From: Geovibrio ferrireducens
GTDB taxonomy: Bacteria; Chrysiogenota; Deferribacteres; Deferribacterales; Geovibrionaceae
Assembly: GCF_026226615.1 (NCBI RefSeq)
Contig: NZ_JAJAPB010000004.1
Span: 62,001-126,000, forward strand
Length of the DNA stretch: 64,000 bases
Reading direction: 5' to 3'
Made by a program: the position numbers and the translations under genes. The number at the start of each line of letters is the position of its first letter. The stretch's first letter is position 1. This document shows, one piece after another, positions 24,632-33,854 of the stretch. The notes below the pieces were generated by a model. That model was not told where the DNA came from. It did not search any database and saw only the letters and a program-made list of their open reading frames with translations.

Positions 24632-25981
24632 ATGTTCAACACTTTGAATGAAAAACTCAACGCGGTATTCAAGGGTATGCGCAAGCAGATCCGTATATCT
24701 GAGGAGAACATACAGGAAGCTCTGAAGCAGGTGCGTATCGCTCTTCTGGAAGCTGATGTTAACTTCAAGGTTGTTAAGAGATTCATAGAAAATGTCCGCG
24801 AAAAAGCCCTCGGTGAAAAGGTTCTGAAAAGCCTCACCCCCGATCAGGTTTTCATAAAGATAGTCCACGACGAGCTGGTTAATGTTCTGGGCGGCGATGA
24901 CCCTGCCGCTAAAATAAACCTTAACTCTAAACCGCCCACAATAATAATGATGGCAGGTTTGCAGGGTGCGGGTAAAACAACAACCTCCGGCAAGCTGGCA
25001 CGTTTCTTTATGAAAAGCGGCAAGTCGGTTCTTCTTGTTGCGGCGGATGTTTACAGACCCGCAGCCATAGACCAGCTTGAAGTTCTGGGCAGGCAGATCA
25101 AGGCTGATGTTTATACTGACAGAAGCACTAAGGACGTGGTGAAGATAGCTTCGGACGCCCTAGTATACGCAAAAAAGACAGCAAAAGATCTTATGATCAT
25201 AGACACCGCAGGCCGTCTTCATATTGATGAAACACTCATGGACGAGCTTGTGAGAACAAAAGACGCAGTTAATCCGGACGAAATCCTTTTCGTCGCTGAT
25301 GCCATGACCGGTCAGGACGCTGTGACAGTTGCCAAGACATTCAACGACAAACTTGATGCGACAGGCATAATCCTTACCAAAATGGACGGTGACGCAAGAG
25401 GCGGCGCTGCACTCTCTATCAAGGAAGTTACGGGCAAGCCCCTTAAATTCATAGCCATAGGCGAAAAGCTGGAAGACTTTGAACAGTTCTATCCGGACAG
25501 AATGGCATCCAGAATACTCGGCATGGGCGATGTTATCTCCCTTGTTGAAAGAGCTCAGGACGCCATAGACCCTGATGAGGCGGATGATCTCGCAAACAAG
25601 ATCCAGAAGAAAGGTATGGATTTTGAAGATATGCTGAAGCAGTTTAAGATGATAAAACGTATGGGCTCCCTCGAAAGCATTATGCGGCTCATACCCGGAC
25701 TCTCGGCTGCGGGTCCGATGAATGTGGACGAAAAACAGATTAAGCGTATCGAAGCCATCATCCAGTCTATGACACCACTGGAACGCAAAAATGCAAAAAT
25801 CCTCAACTCCAGCAGGAAAAAGCGTATTGCAAGGGGAAGCGGTTCATCTGTCAACGAAATCAACAAACTCTGCACTCAGCTTGAGCAGATGAATAAAATG
25901 ATGAAGCGCATGAAGCAAAAATTAGGCTCCGGCAAAGACCTGAGCAAAATGAATATGAAAGATATTTTTAAAAATATGTAA
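24632..25981 (+). CDS. ffh: Signal recognition particle protein Ffh
   Basis: 449 residues. N domain, SRP GTPase G domain (GLQGAGKTTTSGKLARF, DTAGRLHIDE, TKMDGDARGG) and a Met-rich C-terminal M domain that binds signal peptides and 4.5S RNA (MNKMMKRMKQKL, GSGSSVNEINKL). Works with FtsY, encoded at 54827-55864. First gene of the ffh-rpsP-khpA-rimM-trmD-rplS cluster, an arrangement common in bacteria. Confidence 0.97.
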   Translation: MFNTLNEKLNAVFKGMRKQIRISEENIQEALKQVRIALLEADVNFKVVKRFIENVREKALGEKVLKSLTPDQVFIKIVHDELVNVLGGDDPAAKINLNSKPPTIIMMAGLQGAGKTTTSGKLARFFMKSGKSVLLVAADVYRPAAIDQLEVLGRQIKADVYTDRSTKDVVKIASDALVYAKKTAKDLMIIDTAGRLHIDETLMDELVRTKDAVNPDEILFVADAMTGQDAVTVAKTFNDKLDATGIILTKMDGDARGGAALSIKEVTGKPLKFIAIGEKLEDFEQFYPDRMASRILGMGDVISLVERAQDAIDPDEADDLANKIQKKGMDFEDMLKQFKMIKRMGSLESIMRLIPGLSAAGPMNVDEKQIKRIEAIIQSMTPLERKNAKILNSSRKKRIARGSGSSVNEINKLCTQLEQMNKMMKRMKQKLGSGKDLSKMNMKDIFKNM

Positions 25982-25999
25982 ATCACGGAGGTACATCTA

Positions 26000-26266
26000 G
26001 TGGCAACAAAGATCAGACTCATGAGAATGGGTCGCAAAAAAAGACCTTTCTACAGAATAGTAGTGGCAGACAGCAGAGAAAGAAGAGACGGAAACTTCAT
26101 CGAAATTCTTGGGTACTACAACCCTATCACAGAACCCGCAGAAGTGAAAATTGATGAAGAAAAAGCCATAAAATGGCTTAAAGTCGGCGCAGTGCCCACT
26201 GACACAGCTAAAAATCTTCTTTCAAAAGAAGGCATTATAAAAAAATTCCACGAAACCGGTGCCTGA
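26000..26266 (+). CDS. rpsP: Ribosomal protein bS16
   Basis: 88 residues from a GTG start with GGAGGT upstream. Classic S16: [23 protein letters not shown], then [10 protein letters not shown] and [12 protein letters not shown]. 30S assembly protein. It lies 19 bp after ffh and 29 bp before khpA. Confidence 0.97.
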   Translation: MATKIRLMRMGRKKRPFYRIVVADSRERRDGNFIEILGYYNPITEPAEVKIDEEKAIKWLKVGAVPTDTAKNLLSKEGIIKKFHETGA

Positions 26267-26294
26267 GTAAATTTATATCAGAAGAGGTGAAGCC

Positions 26295-26528
26295 GTGAAG
26301 GAACTCGTAGAATTCATCGTCAAATCGCTCGTGGACAAACCGGACGCCGTCAGAATCGAAGAAGTTGAAGGGGAAAAAGCTTCTATCATTGAACTTCGCG
26401 TGGATAACGGCGACCTCGGCAAGGTAATCGGAAAGCAGGGCAGAACCGCAAAAGCCATAAGAACAATCCTTAACGCCTCCGGTGTTAAGGCGGGCAAAAA
26501 AGTGGTTCTTGAAATCCTCGAAGATTAA
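26295..26528 (+). CDS. khpA: KH-domain RNA-binding protein KhpA
   Basis: 77 residues from a GTG with AGAGGTG upstream. Single KH domain with the GxxG loop in [15 protein letters not shown], as in YlqC/KhpA. Usually encoded between rpsP and rimM, as here. It probably binds RNA, often with a KhpB partner, which is not in this window. Confidence 0.93.
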   Translation: MKELVEFIVKSLVDKPDAVRIEEVEGEKASIIELRVDNGDLGKVIGKQGRTAKAIRTILNASGVKAGKKVVLEILED

Positions 26529-26609
26529 CACCGAATTTCTCTTTCATCCGGACTGTCGGCGGGACATACGGAAAAAAGAGATTACAGCATTTGAACAATA
26601 CCGGTAATT

Positions 26610-26640
26610 CAGCCGGAGAAACCTCCGGCTGAATTTTTTT
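26610..26640 (+). terminator. Terminator or attenuator between khpA and rimM
   Basis: Perfect 9-bp stem (cagccggag/ctccggctg) with an aaac loop followed by aattttttt. A strong intrinsic terminator inside an otherwise continuous operon implies partial read-through or a separate promoter for rimM-trmD-rplS. The 60 bp between it and rimM hold only a weak promoter candidate. Confidence 0.8.
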
Positions 26641-26702
26641 CCTTAAGTTAAGCGGCTTCCTCTTTTGAGAAACTAAAGTCTTTTATATTTCCAAGGTTAA
26701 TA

Positions 26703-27215
26703 ATGAATTTTGTAAGAGTCGGGTTTATAACCGGTTCGCATGGACTGGACGGAACAGTTAAGATAGCGCCCAACACAGACAACCCGCAGGTTTACGCGGA
26801 TATGGAATATCTTATGACCGCAAAAAACGGAGCCATAAAAGGCTCATACGAAATAGAATATCTGCAGGAGCACGGCAACGCCATACTCGTGCAGCTCAAA
26901 AATATCGATACAAAGGAAAAGGCTAATGCTCTCAAAGGGCTGGAGGTCGTAATTCCTGAGGATGTTCTGCCTGAGGAGGACGAGGGCAGCATCTACTGGC
27001 ATAAAATCGAAAACGCCGAAGTGGTTGACGAAAACGGAAACTACATAGGCAGACTCACAGATTATCTTGAAACAGGCAGCAATGATGTTTTCATTATCAC
27101 CGAAGGTGAGAAAAGCTGGATGATCTCCAACAACGAACATCACGTGCTTAAGATAGACACGGCAAACAGACGGATCACCGTCGACAGAGCAGGACTTGTA
27201 AGTGAAGAGATATAA
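26703..27215 (+). CDS. rimM: 16S rRNA processing protein RimM
   Basis: 170 residues. N-terminal RimM domain ([20 protein letters not shown]-type: [15 protein letters not shown]) and C-terminal PRC barrel ([32 protein letters not shown]). Assists 30S maturation with S19. Its stop overlaps the trmD start, so the two are coupled. Confidence 0.95.
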   Translation: MNFVRVGFITGSHGLDGTVKIAPNTDNPQVYADMEYLMTAKNGAIKGSYEIEYLQEHGNAILVQLKNIDTKEKANALKGLEVVIPEDVLPEEDEGSIYWHKIENAEVVDENGNYIGRLTDYLETGSNDVFIITEGEKSWMISNNEHHVLKIDTANRRITVDRAGLVSEEI

Positions 27216-28506
27216 CATCCTCACAATCTTCCCGAAAATGTTTGAATCCGCCCTCGCTTTCGGAGTTGTCTCCAAGGCGGCGGACAAAGGGATTCTTGAA
27301 ATAAACCCCGTTGACATAAGAGAATGCGCATACGATAAGCACCGCTCCACTGACGACTGTCAGTACGGAGGCGGTCACGGCCTTGTTATGAAGGCTGAGC
27401 CTGTTGTGGAGTCTGTCAGGGCGGTTAAGGCGAAAGACCCTTCCACACGGGTTATAATGCTTGATCCCAGAGGCAGAACCTTCGATCAGAAAGAGGCCGA
27501 AAGGCTCCTTGAATATGATAGCCTAACATTCATCTGCGGCAGATACGAAGGTGTGGATGAAAGGATATATGATCTTGTTGCGGATGAATCACTCTCTCTG
27601 GGTGACTTCATTCTCACCGGAGGCGAACTTGCCGCCATCACAATAATTGATGCTGTGGCAAGACTTATCCCCGGTGTGCTTGGGGATGAGAACTCACCTG
27701 TTGAGGACTCCTACTCCACAGGGCTGCTGGAATATCCGCACTATACAAGACCCGCAGAATACGAAGGACTTAGCGTGCCGGAAGTTTTAATGAACGGCAA
27801 CCACGCAGAGATAGACCGCTGGAGAAGGGAGCAGTCGCTTAAGCTCACCTTTGACAGAAGACCGGAACTTCTGCGCAAAGCCCCGCTGAATGATCATGAC
27901 AGAGCATTTTTACGCAAACTAACACTTGACAAAATAAAATCCAGAAGGTTATATGTAGCTCTTCTTCATTATCCGATGAAAGATAAGGAGAAGGATGTCG
28001 TTGCCACTTCCATAACAAATATGGATCTGCATGACATCTCCAGAAGCTGCACCACCTACGGTGTCAGAAAATACTTTGTAGTCACCCCCCTCTCAGCCCA
28101 GCGTGAAATCGCATCCAGGGTCATAGACCACTGGCTGGAAGGCTACGGCGCGACTTACAACGCAAACCGGAAACAGGCGTTCATGGGCACAGCCCTGAAA
28201 GAAAGCCTTATGGAAGTTTTAGAAGAAATCGAACGCGCGGAGGGTCAGCGACCCCGCATCGTAGCCACTACCGCGCGCACCGATAGAGCCAATATAAGCT
28301 ATCCGCAGTTGGCGCAAGCCTCCCTTGATGAACCATGCCTTCTCATGTTCGGAACGGGTTGGGGCTTTACGGAAGATGTTTTTCGTCTCGCTGACAACAT
28401 CCTCCAGCCGATTGACGGTACAGGTGAGTTTAATCACCTTTCCGTGCGGAGCGCTGTGGCAATTATACTGGACAGATTGAACAGGAACTCAGGAGGTCTG
28501 TTGTGA
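27202..28506 (+). CDS. trmD: TrmD tRNA m1G37 methyltransferase fused to a second SPOUT-like RNA methyltransferase domain
   Basis: 434 residues from a GTG, against about 230-250 for ordinary TrmD. Residues 1-240 are canonical Trm[38 protein letters not shown] and the R-R-P-E-LL tail. Residues ~250-434 look like the Methyltrn_RNA_4 (TM1570-like) SAM-dependent RNA methyltransferase family: [67 protein letters not shown], including the trefoil-knot-type GTGWG loop. In some bacteria this family is a separate gene next to trmD; here it is one frame. Target of the second domain unknown. Confidence 0.93.
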   Translation: MKRYNILTIFPKMFESALAFGVVSKAADKGILEINPVDIRECAYDKHRSTDDCQYGGGHGLVMKAEPVVESVRAVKAKDPSTRVIMLDPRGRTFDQKEAERLLEYDSLTFICGRYEGVDERIYDLVADESLSLGDFILTGGELAAITIIDAVARLIPGVLGDENSPVEDSYSTGLLEYPHYTRPAEYEGLSVPEVLMNGNHAEIDRWRREQSLKLTFDRRPELLRKAPLNDHDRAFLRKLTLDKIKSRRLYVALLHYPMKDKEKDVVATSITNMDLHDISRSCTTYGVRKYFVVTPLSAQREIASRVIDHWLEGYGATYNANRKQAFMGTALKESLMEVLEEIERAEGQRPRIVATTARTDRANISYPQLAQASLDEPCLLMFGTGWGFTEDVFRLADNILQPIDGTGEFNHLSVRSAVAIILDRLNRNSGGLL

Positions 28507-28859
28507 AGAACAAACTGATCGCGTCAATCGAAGCTGAACAGATTAAAAAGGAACTCCCTTCGTTCCGCCCCGGCGATACTGTTAAGGTAAACTTCAGAAT
28601 CGTGGAAGGCAACAAGGAACGTGTTCAGCCTTACGAAGGACTTGTAATAAGAATTCACAGAAACGGCGCTTCATCCACTTTCACAGTCAGAAAGATGGTA
28701 GGCGACATCGGCGTGGAAAGGATTTTCCCCTTCTACTCACCCAGAATCGAAAGCGTTGAGGTTACCCGCACAGGTAAAGTAAGACAGGCTCGTCTGTACT
28801 ACATGAGAAACCTCAAAGGCAAAGCTGCGAGAATCAAAGAACGCAGGAAAGGCTTCTAA
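28503..28859 (+). CDS. rplS: Ribosomal protein bL19
   Basis: 118 residues from a GTG that overlaps the trmD stop (GTGA). L19 signature: [64 protein letters not shown]. Lies at the 30S-50S interface. Last gene of the ffh operon. Confidence 0.97.
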   Translation: MKNKLIASIEAEQIKKELPSFRPGDTVKVNFRIVEGNKERVQPYEGLVIRIHRNGASSTFTVRKMVGDIGVERIFPFYSPRIESVEVTRTGKVRQARLYYMRNLKGKAARIKERRKGF

Positions 28860-28895
28860 GCTCAGGCTTGGAAAAATTAACGAATTTCCGCAAAT

Positions 28896-28919
28896 GCCTG
28901 TCTTTTTAAAAACACAGGC
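28896..28919 (+). promoter_or_regulatory. Hairpin in the rplM leader
   Basis: GCCTGT and ACAGGC enclose a self-complementary tttttaaaaa core, giving a long stem 25 nt upstream of the rplM ATG. Ribosomal-protein leaders often bind their own product; this could be an L13-type autoregulatory structure or a simple processing/terminator hairpin. It lacks a U-tract after the stem. Confidence 0.35.
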
Positions 28920-28943
28920 GGCTGTAATAAAGAGGATGTTAAA

Positions 28944-29372
28944 ATGAAGAGCTATTGGGCAAAACCTGATGACCTCGAAAAAAAATGGTTCCTTGTAAAT
29001 GCTGACGGACTCGTTCTCGGCAGACTCGCAAGCAATATAGCCATGATCCTTATGGGGAAAAACAAACCCCAGTACACTCCCACTATTGACACGGGAGACT
29101 TTGTTGTTGTTGTAAACGCCGAAAAATTCGCTGTTACAGGCAACAAAATGGTCGACAAAAAATACTACAGACACTCAGGCTACATCGGCGGTCTTAAAGA
29201 AAGAAGACTCGAAGAAATGCTTGATAAAAAACCTGAAGAAGTTATCAGACTTGCCGTTAAACGTATGCTTCCTAAAACAAAACTTGGCAGCGCCATGCTT
29301 AAGAAGCTTAAAATTTACAGCGGCGAAGCTCACCCCCATGAGGCTCAAACGCCTGAAAAATTAGAGCTTTAG
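28944..29372 (+). CDS. rplM: Ribosomal protein uL13
   Basis: 142 residues with L13 motifs: [82 protein letters not shown]. Starts within an 84-bp gap after rplS and is followed 10 bp later by rpsI, the usual pair. Confidence 0.97.
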   Translation: MKSYWAKPDDLEKKWFLVNADGLVLGRLASNIAMILMGKNKPQYTPTIDTGDFVVVVNAEKFAVTGNKMVDKKYYRHSGYIGGLKERRLEEMLDKKPEEVIRLAVKRMLPKTKLGSAMLKKLKIYSGEAHPHEAQTPEKLEL

Positions 29373-29382
29373 GAGGCAGTTC

Positions 29383-29772
29383 ATGGCTGGATACAACTAC
29401 GGAACCGGTAGAAGAAAAACCTCTATTGCAAGAGTTTTCATAAAACCCGGAAATGGCACTGTTACTATCAACGGAAAAGAGCCTGCGGCTTACTTCCAGA
29501 GGGATTCACTGATTCAGATCAGCCTTCAGCCCCTTGCAAAACTTAATGTTGAAAAGAAATTCGATGTTCTTGTTACTGTAAAAGGCGGCGGCAAAGGCGG
29601 TCAGGCCGGAGCGATCAGACACGGACTCGCAAGAGCCCTTACTGAGTTCGATGGTGAATTCAGAGCTCCCCTCAAAAAAGAAGGCTTCCTCACAAGGGAT
29701 GCAAGAGCTGTGGAAAGAAAGAAACCCGGCCTTCCCAAAGCAAGGAAAAGCCCTCAGTTCTCCAAACGTTAA
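29383..29772 (+). CDS. rpsI: Ribosomal protein uS9
   Basis: 129 residues with S9 motifs: [41 protein letters not shown], and the C-terminal [11 protein letters not shown] that reaches the P-site tRNA. Preceded by GGAGGCAGTTC. Last gene before a strong terminator. Confidence 0.97.
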   Translation: MAGYNYGTGRRKTSIARVFIKPGNGTVTINGKEPAAYFQRDSLIQISLQPLAKLNVEKKFDVLVTVKGGGKGGQAGAIRHGLARALTEFDGEFRAPLKKEGFLTRDARAVERKKPGLPKARKSPQFSKR

Positions 29773-29793
29773 TCAATTATCGCAAGATACTCA

Positions 29794-29821
29794 AAGGAGC
29801 CGGAAACGGCTCCTTTTTTTT
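29794..29821 (+). terminator. Intrinsic terminator of rplM-rpsI
   Basis: Perfect 9-bp stem aaggagccg/cggctcctt with a GAAA tetraloop followed by an unbroken T run. Same architecture as the terminator after the dual-HTH regulator at 36341. Confidence 0.92.
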
Positions 29822-30991
29822 GTTGATAACGCAGGGGAAACAGCAGATGTAAACAAGCTTCCCGTTGACGCAGCTTCCTGTAAACTTCTTAATCCATGCC
29901 GGCCGCCATCACTCTATAAACATTTTTCCGTTTAATTTCATGCAGTTCTTCCCGCAGCCCGCACAGCATAATTTCCAAGAAACACTCCATTCTATGTAAC
30001 AAGCCCGGTGTAATAGTCTTAAGTTAAGGTAAGCGTTCCGTTATTTATTCACCGATTTTCAACAGACAAAAACGCTCGGTTTTATGATTACATTTATCAA
30101 TAGATACAGGAAAGGCTCCCCGGACAGTTCTATAAAAAATGTGACTTTTACCGCATTTTAAAGGCAAAAAATACGCAACAAATTTTGTCGAGTTTTCAAC
30201 AATCAGGATGTGGAAAGAGTGTGGATAAAAAAATCTCAAATCAACAATGAGTTCTGCTTAACATAACTTAACACGGGATTTTTCCACATGTTATCCGTAA
30301 CTTATAACATTTTCAATATTGACTTGGGTTTTCCGCTGTCAAGCATTTTTTTCTCCACAGATTTGTGGAATCTGTATTGAAATTAATGTCAGACCTATGT
30401 GAAAACCCTCTCAAATCCGGGTTTGAGCTAAAGTGTTTAATTTTTAGACATCATAGAACCGGCGAAAAAATAATTTCAACTCTGTCCCGATAATACATAT
30501 ATTCGGATTATAGAATACTATTGCTTTTTCTAATGATAGGTTTTTTCATTAAACTGCATTTTTTTAATATGATATTTACAGGTTAACGATGTTGAAAGTT
30601 TGTGGAAAAATTTCTGCTGCTGATGCCCTGTATACAGCAATTACAGAATATAACATAATATATCCTTTTATATCAAGCATATAGCGGAAGACCTGATTCT
30701 AAGAGGGTTTAGGGTGTCAAGCACTTTTTTCTCCACAGATTTGTGGAATAGTTGTGCAGATCACTCTCATTCGTTTTGCGGATTTGCTCAGGAAAAGGCT
30801 TCCCGCTGATCGGTTATTTTTTAGACACCTGAAACCTGATTAAAAAAAATTAAGCTTAAAATATCTTAACCACGAAAAAACAGATTCAGGTTATTTTATC
30901 CGCTCAAAGTGCCTGTCTGCAATGCCTTTGCGGCAATACAATACAAGTGCCCGTCAGTCGCCGGAACAGCCTCCTCTCCATATCCGGGCAT
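29822..30991. other. AT-rich non-coding region with DnaA-box-like sites (candidate origin-like region)
   Basis: About 1.2 kb without a convincing gene. It holds one perfect DnaA box (TGTGGATAA, i.e. TTATCCACA, at 30220-30228), boxes fitting TTWTNCACA at 30280-30288 (TTTTCCACA) and 30601-30609 (reverse), near matches at 30045-30053, 30209-30217, and paired TTCTCCACA/TGTGGAAT sites in two 34-bp repeats. AT-rich tracts around 30440-30590 could serve as an unwinding element. Against an origin: neighbouring genes converge on it from both sides and no dnaA or dnaN is present. It could instead be a DnaA-titration or regulatory region. Confidence 0.4.
30338..30749. repeat. 34-bp direct repeat with a Dna-A-box-like palindrome, two copies
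   Basis: Copies at 30338-30371 and 30716-30749 match at 33 of 34 positions. Each begins GTCAAGCA, has a T run, and ends with TCCACA-gatt-TGTGGA, a perfect 6-bp inverted repeat of two face-to-face TCCACA half-boxes. A shorter motif, tttttagacay, follows both copies about 60-100 bp downstream. Conservation in non-coding DNA suggests protein binding. Confidence 0.8.
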
Positions 30992-31023
30992 AAAAAAAGC
31001 CGCGGAACAGTCTCCCGCGGCTT
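30992..31023 (-). terminator. Intrinsic terminator of the DUF2062-flhG-cheWZ operon
   Basis: Stem aagccgcgg (30997-31005) with ccgcggctt (31015-31023). On the minus strand it is followed by seven U. It lies 27 bp beyond the stop of the CheW-CheZ gene. Confidence 0.88.
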
Positions 31024-31049
31024 CGTATTTTCATTTATTATCTTACCGG

Positions 31050-32936
31050 TCAGTTGAGTCCGAACTCAGCCAGCAGCATGTCTATATCGTCCTGCGAGGC
31101 CCCGCTTATGCTTTCCCCTGTTTCATCTTTTTTGGCTTTGATAATGCCAAGAATAGCGCCGATACGCGCTCCGACTTCTTCCACAGACTTTATGACCTTT
31201 CTTAATTTCTGCTCAGTTATATCCTGAAACTCAAGGGCGTGGAGTATTCCGAAGCCAAGGCTTTCAGCCAGTTCTATATCGGACTCAATTCTGTCTATCT
31301 TTTTCAGCAGGCTTTTCGCATCCTTTTTATAAACAAGATCTTCATAATCTTCTATGTCACTGAGGAACTGAGAGTAGAAAGCGGTCATTTTATCGGCAGC
31401 TTCCATAAGGTTCATGGTAGCTTCCTCTGTCTTCTCATTTACCTGCACAAGGGACTGTACAACAACGGGCATGCTGTCTTTAGACATTATGATTGTCGGG
31501 TCGACTTCATCCACTTTTGTTTTGGTATCAAGAATTAATCTGAGAAGTTCGCCGATCTCGCCTTTGATGTCAATACCGAGATCAATCGCATCACCATTGA
31601 TTATTTTGCGGGAGAGATCTTTCAGTTCTTCAAGGGAATCAGCCTCAATGAACAGCCCCTTCCCCCTGGAAGGGGTCTGCACAGGCTCAGGTTCCGCTTT
31701 GAGAGTAACTGTTTCAGGTTCATATGATACCTCAGGCTCAGGTTCTGCCTGCACATCGAAGGATTCCGCCTCGCGGAGAATATCGTCTATATCTTCTGTC
31801 AGGATGGCTTCGGGATCATCAAGAGCAACTGTGGTGCTCTGAGCGGTGAGGAGCTCCTCCATTGAAGGTCCGAAAAGTTCTTCTTCAGCAGGCTCATCTG
31901 CGGCTTCAAACTCCGTATCTACGGTTTCAGCCGCCTGATCAGCGAAGAATGAGGAGACATTGAACTCCTCATCCTCTAATTTTTCATTTTTTTTTTCCTG
32001 CTCTTTCTTCTGTCTGTTGAGTTCTTCTGTTTCTTTTTCTCTCTTAGCGAGTTCCATCGCTATGAGAGCGTCAAGCTCGTCCTGCACCACATGACCTTCG
32101 TCACCGTTGATCACATGGTCGCTCTGGCTGAGTGCATCTTTAAGTATATCTTCTACGTCCGCATCCCCCTCAGCTTCATGGAATTCGGGCGTCACCTTTT
32201 TTTTGTTGAGTTCATCCGTTTCCTGTTCTCTTTTAGCAAGTTCCCTTGCGATGAGCTCGTCAATATTGTCAAGATCATCACCGGCAGAGGATTCATCGGA
32301 GGCTGAAATATCCTCTGATTCAGAGTCTTCATCATCTTCTATCTCATTCTCAACCGTTTCGGCCACATCGTCATAGTTTATCATGGGTTTAGCCTCAATA
32401 GCAGCCTGACCCATGAAGCGTCTTCTCAGGTCACTCTCAACTGCGGCTTTGCCCTCAACTATAACTGTGTCTATATCAAGGAGGATTATGAGTCTGTCAT
32501 CGTACTTGCAGATTCCCAGGATGTACTCCTGACCTATGGAACCGACAAGCGGGGGTGTGGGGTCTACCATGTTTTTGCTGATGCGGATAACTTCCGTAAC
32601 CTCATCCACAACGAAGCCTATGTGCTCGCTCTCAAAGCGGACAACGATAATTCTCGTTTCCTTGTCAAAATCCATTTTATCGAGATTGAACCTCACCCTG
32701 AGATCCACAACGGGAATAACCTTGCCCCTGAGATTCATAACTCCGAGTACAAAGGAATCCGTCCGCGGAACGGATGTGATCTCAACAGTGCGGATGATCT
32801 CCTGAATTTTGAGAACATCTATGGCATATTCTTCGTCTCCGAGTTTGAGTCCGACAAGCTGGACTATTTCTCCTTCTTCAAGTGAATCAAACTCTTCATC
32901 CAATCCCGCTGGATTTACCGGCTTAAGATTGCTCAT
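31050..32936 (-). CDS. CheW-CheZ fusion protein with acidic repeat linker
   Basis: 628 residues. Residues ~20-165 are a CheW domain (VQLVGLKLGDEEYAIDV, VMNLRGKVIPVVDLR, DKETRIIVVRF, GFVVDEVTEVIRI). Residues ~200-440 are an acidic low-complexity linker with two amphipathic repeats of the form DELxALIAxELAKRExET. The C-terminal ~170 residues look like CheZ: long helices, the phosphatase signature FQDITEQ (570-576; the E. coli catalytic D143/Q147 pair aligns with D572/Q576) and the CheY-binding tail SQDDIDMLLAEFGLN (614-628, cf. SQDQVDDLLDSLGF). It would place CheY-P phosphatase on the receptor-kinase array. Operon with a FlhG-like ATPase; such a fusion is unusual. Confidence 0.8.
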   Translation of the reverse strand: MSNLKPVNPAGLDEEFDSLEEGEIVQLVGLKLGDEEYAIDVLKIQEIIRTVEITSVPRTDSFVLGVMNLRGKVIPVVDLRVRFNLDKMDFDKETRIIVVRFESEHIGFVVDEVTEVIRISKNMVDPTPPLVGSIGQEYILGICKYDDRLIILLDIDTVIVEGKAAVESDLRRRFMGQAAIEAKPMINYDDVAETVENEIEDDEDSESEDISASDESSAGDDLDNIDELIARELAKREQETDELNKKKVTPEFHEAEGDADVEDILKDALSQSDHVINGDEGHVVQDELDALIAMELAKREKETEELNRQKKEQEKKNEKLEDEEFNVSSFFADQAAETVDTEFEAADEPAEEELFGPSMEELLTAQSTTVALDDPEAILTEDIDDILREAESFDVQAEPEPEVSYEPETVTLKAEPEPVQTPSRGKGLFIEADSLEELKDLSRKIINGDAIDLGIDIKGEIGELLRLILDTKTKVDEVDPTIIMSKDSMPVVVQSLVQVNEKTEEATMNLMEAADKMTAFYSQFLSDIEDYEDLVYKKDAKSLLKKIDRIESDIELAESLGFGILHALEFQDITEQKLRKVIKSVEEVGARIGAILGIIKAKKDETGESISGASQDDIDMLLAEFGLN

Positions 32937-32947
32937 TGAACACCCCT

Positions 32948-33832
32948 TTACAGCTTTGAAACGAGCTGCTGTCTTACGTCATCAATGCAGGAATTAAGTT
33001 CCCTGCTGACGAGGCTTGTGTAGAAAGGTTTTAAGAGCTTAATGCTCTCGCTTACTTTAACATCATAAGGTATGAACCCTATTTTTTCAATATCTATGCT
33101 GAGGTATTTTTTCGCAACTGTTTCAAAACCATAAAAAACATTAAGCTCTTTTTTGGTTTTCAGCATATTCAGAATGATGCCGACCCTGTATGAGGAGGCC
33201 ACTTCTTCTGTTTTTGCAACATATGCAGGGTCAATCTCCCTTACTGCTTCCCTTATGGATGCGAGGCTGGGGAAGTTCATACTCTTGCTGCGTATTTTTT
33301 TGCATATATCGGCGAACCGGTAATCTTTTCTCAAAAGCTGCTCGACCTTCCTGTACAGAGCTATCTTAAGAAAGCCGTACGAGTTTTCCAGAGAGGTGGG
33401 CTCGCTGTTCATTATCATGACTTTTTTATCGGCAGAGTTGAAAAAATCTATCATGTTATAGCTTGTTCCTGCGCCAAGATCCATAACAACATATTCGTAA
33501 TCAAGGGTTTTGAGTCTGTTGAGTATTTTCAGCTTCTCATAGTTGGTTATATGAGCCATACCGAGCACATCGCCTGTGCCGCCGATAAAATCAACTCCGG
33601 CAGGGCTCTTCTGTATTATGTCACCAATGCGGAAGCTTTCCTTGAGAAAATTGTACAGCCCTGTGCCCGGAAGCTTAAGCCCTACAAAATCATGAAGATT
33701 TGCACCGCCTAAATCCGCATCAACAAGAAGAACCTTTTTCCCCGCAGCAGTGAGGGACATAGCCACATTCGCGGAAAAAAAACTCTTACCTACCCCGCCT
33801 TTACCGCTGGCAACGGAAATTATCTCGGCCAT
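32948..33832 (-). CDS. MinD/ParA-family ATPase, FlhG-like
   Basis: About 294 residues from the ATG at 33832; in-frame TTGs upstream are less likely. Deviant Walker A SGKGGVGKSFFSANVA, switch segment LLVDADLGGANLHDFVG and Walker B VVMDLGAGTSYN; the EPTSLENSYGFLKIALYRKVEQLL stretch is typical of FlhG/MinD relatives in deltaproteobacteria-like groups. Probably positions flagella, chemoreceptor arrays or similar polar structures, given the CheW-CheZ gene 11 bp downstream. No clear membrane-targeting C-terminal helix. Confidence 0.85.
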   Translation of the reverse strand: MAEIISVASGKGGVGKSFFSANVAMSLTAAGKKVLLVDADLGGANLHDFVGLKLPGTGLYNFLKESFRIGDIIQKSPAGVDFIGGTGDVLGMAHITNYEKLKILNRLKTLDYEYVVMDLGAGTSYNMIDFFNSADKKVMIMNSEPTSLENSYGFLKIALYRKVEQLLRKDYRFADICKKIRSKSMNFPSLASIREAVREIDPAYVAKTEEVASSYRVGIILNMLKTKKELNVFYGFETVAKKYLSIDIEKIGFIPYDVKVSESIKLLKPFYTSLVSRELNSCIDDVRQQLVSKL

Positions 33833-33854
33833 AACTCCCCGCAACAAATGTATT

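Noticed and set aside
30045-30239. 64-codon minus-strand frame in the DnaA-box region
   Set aside because: No ribosome site, odd composition and overlap with conserved-looking DnaA boxes; more likely chance.
30243-30666. Possible dif/Xer half-sites (TTATGTTA-like) in the AT-rich gap
   Set aside because: Only the XerD-like half resembles the consensus; the partner arm and 6-bp centre do not match, and such AT-rich strings arise by chance.
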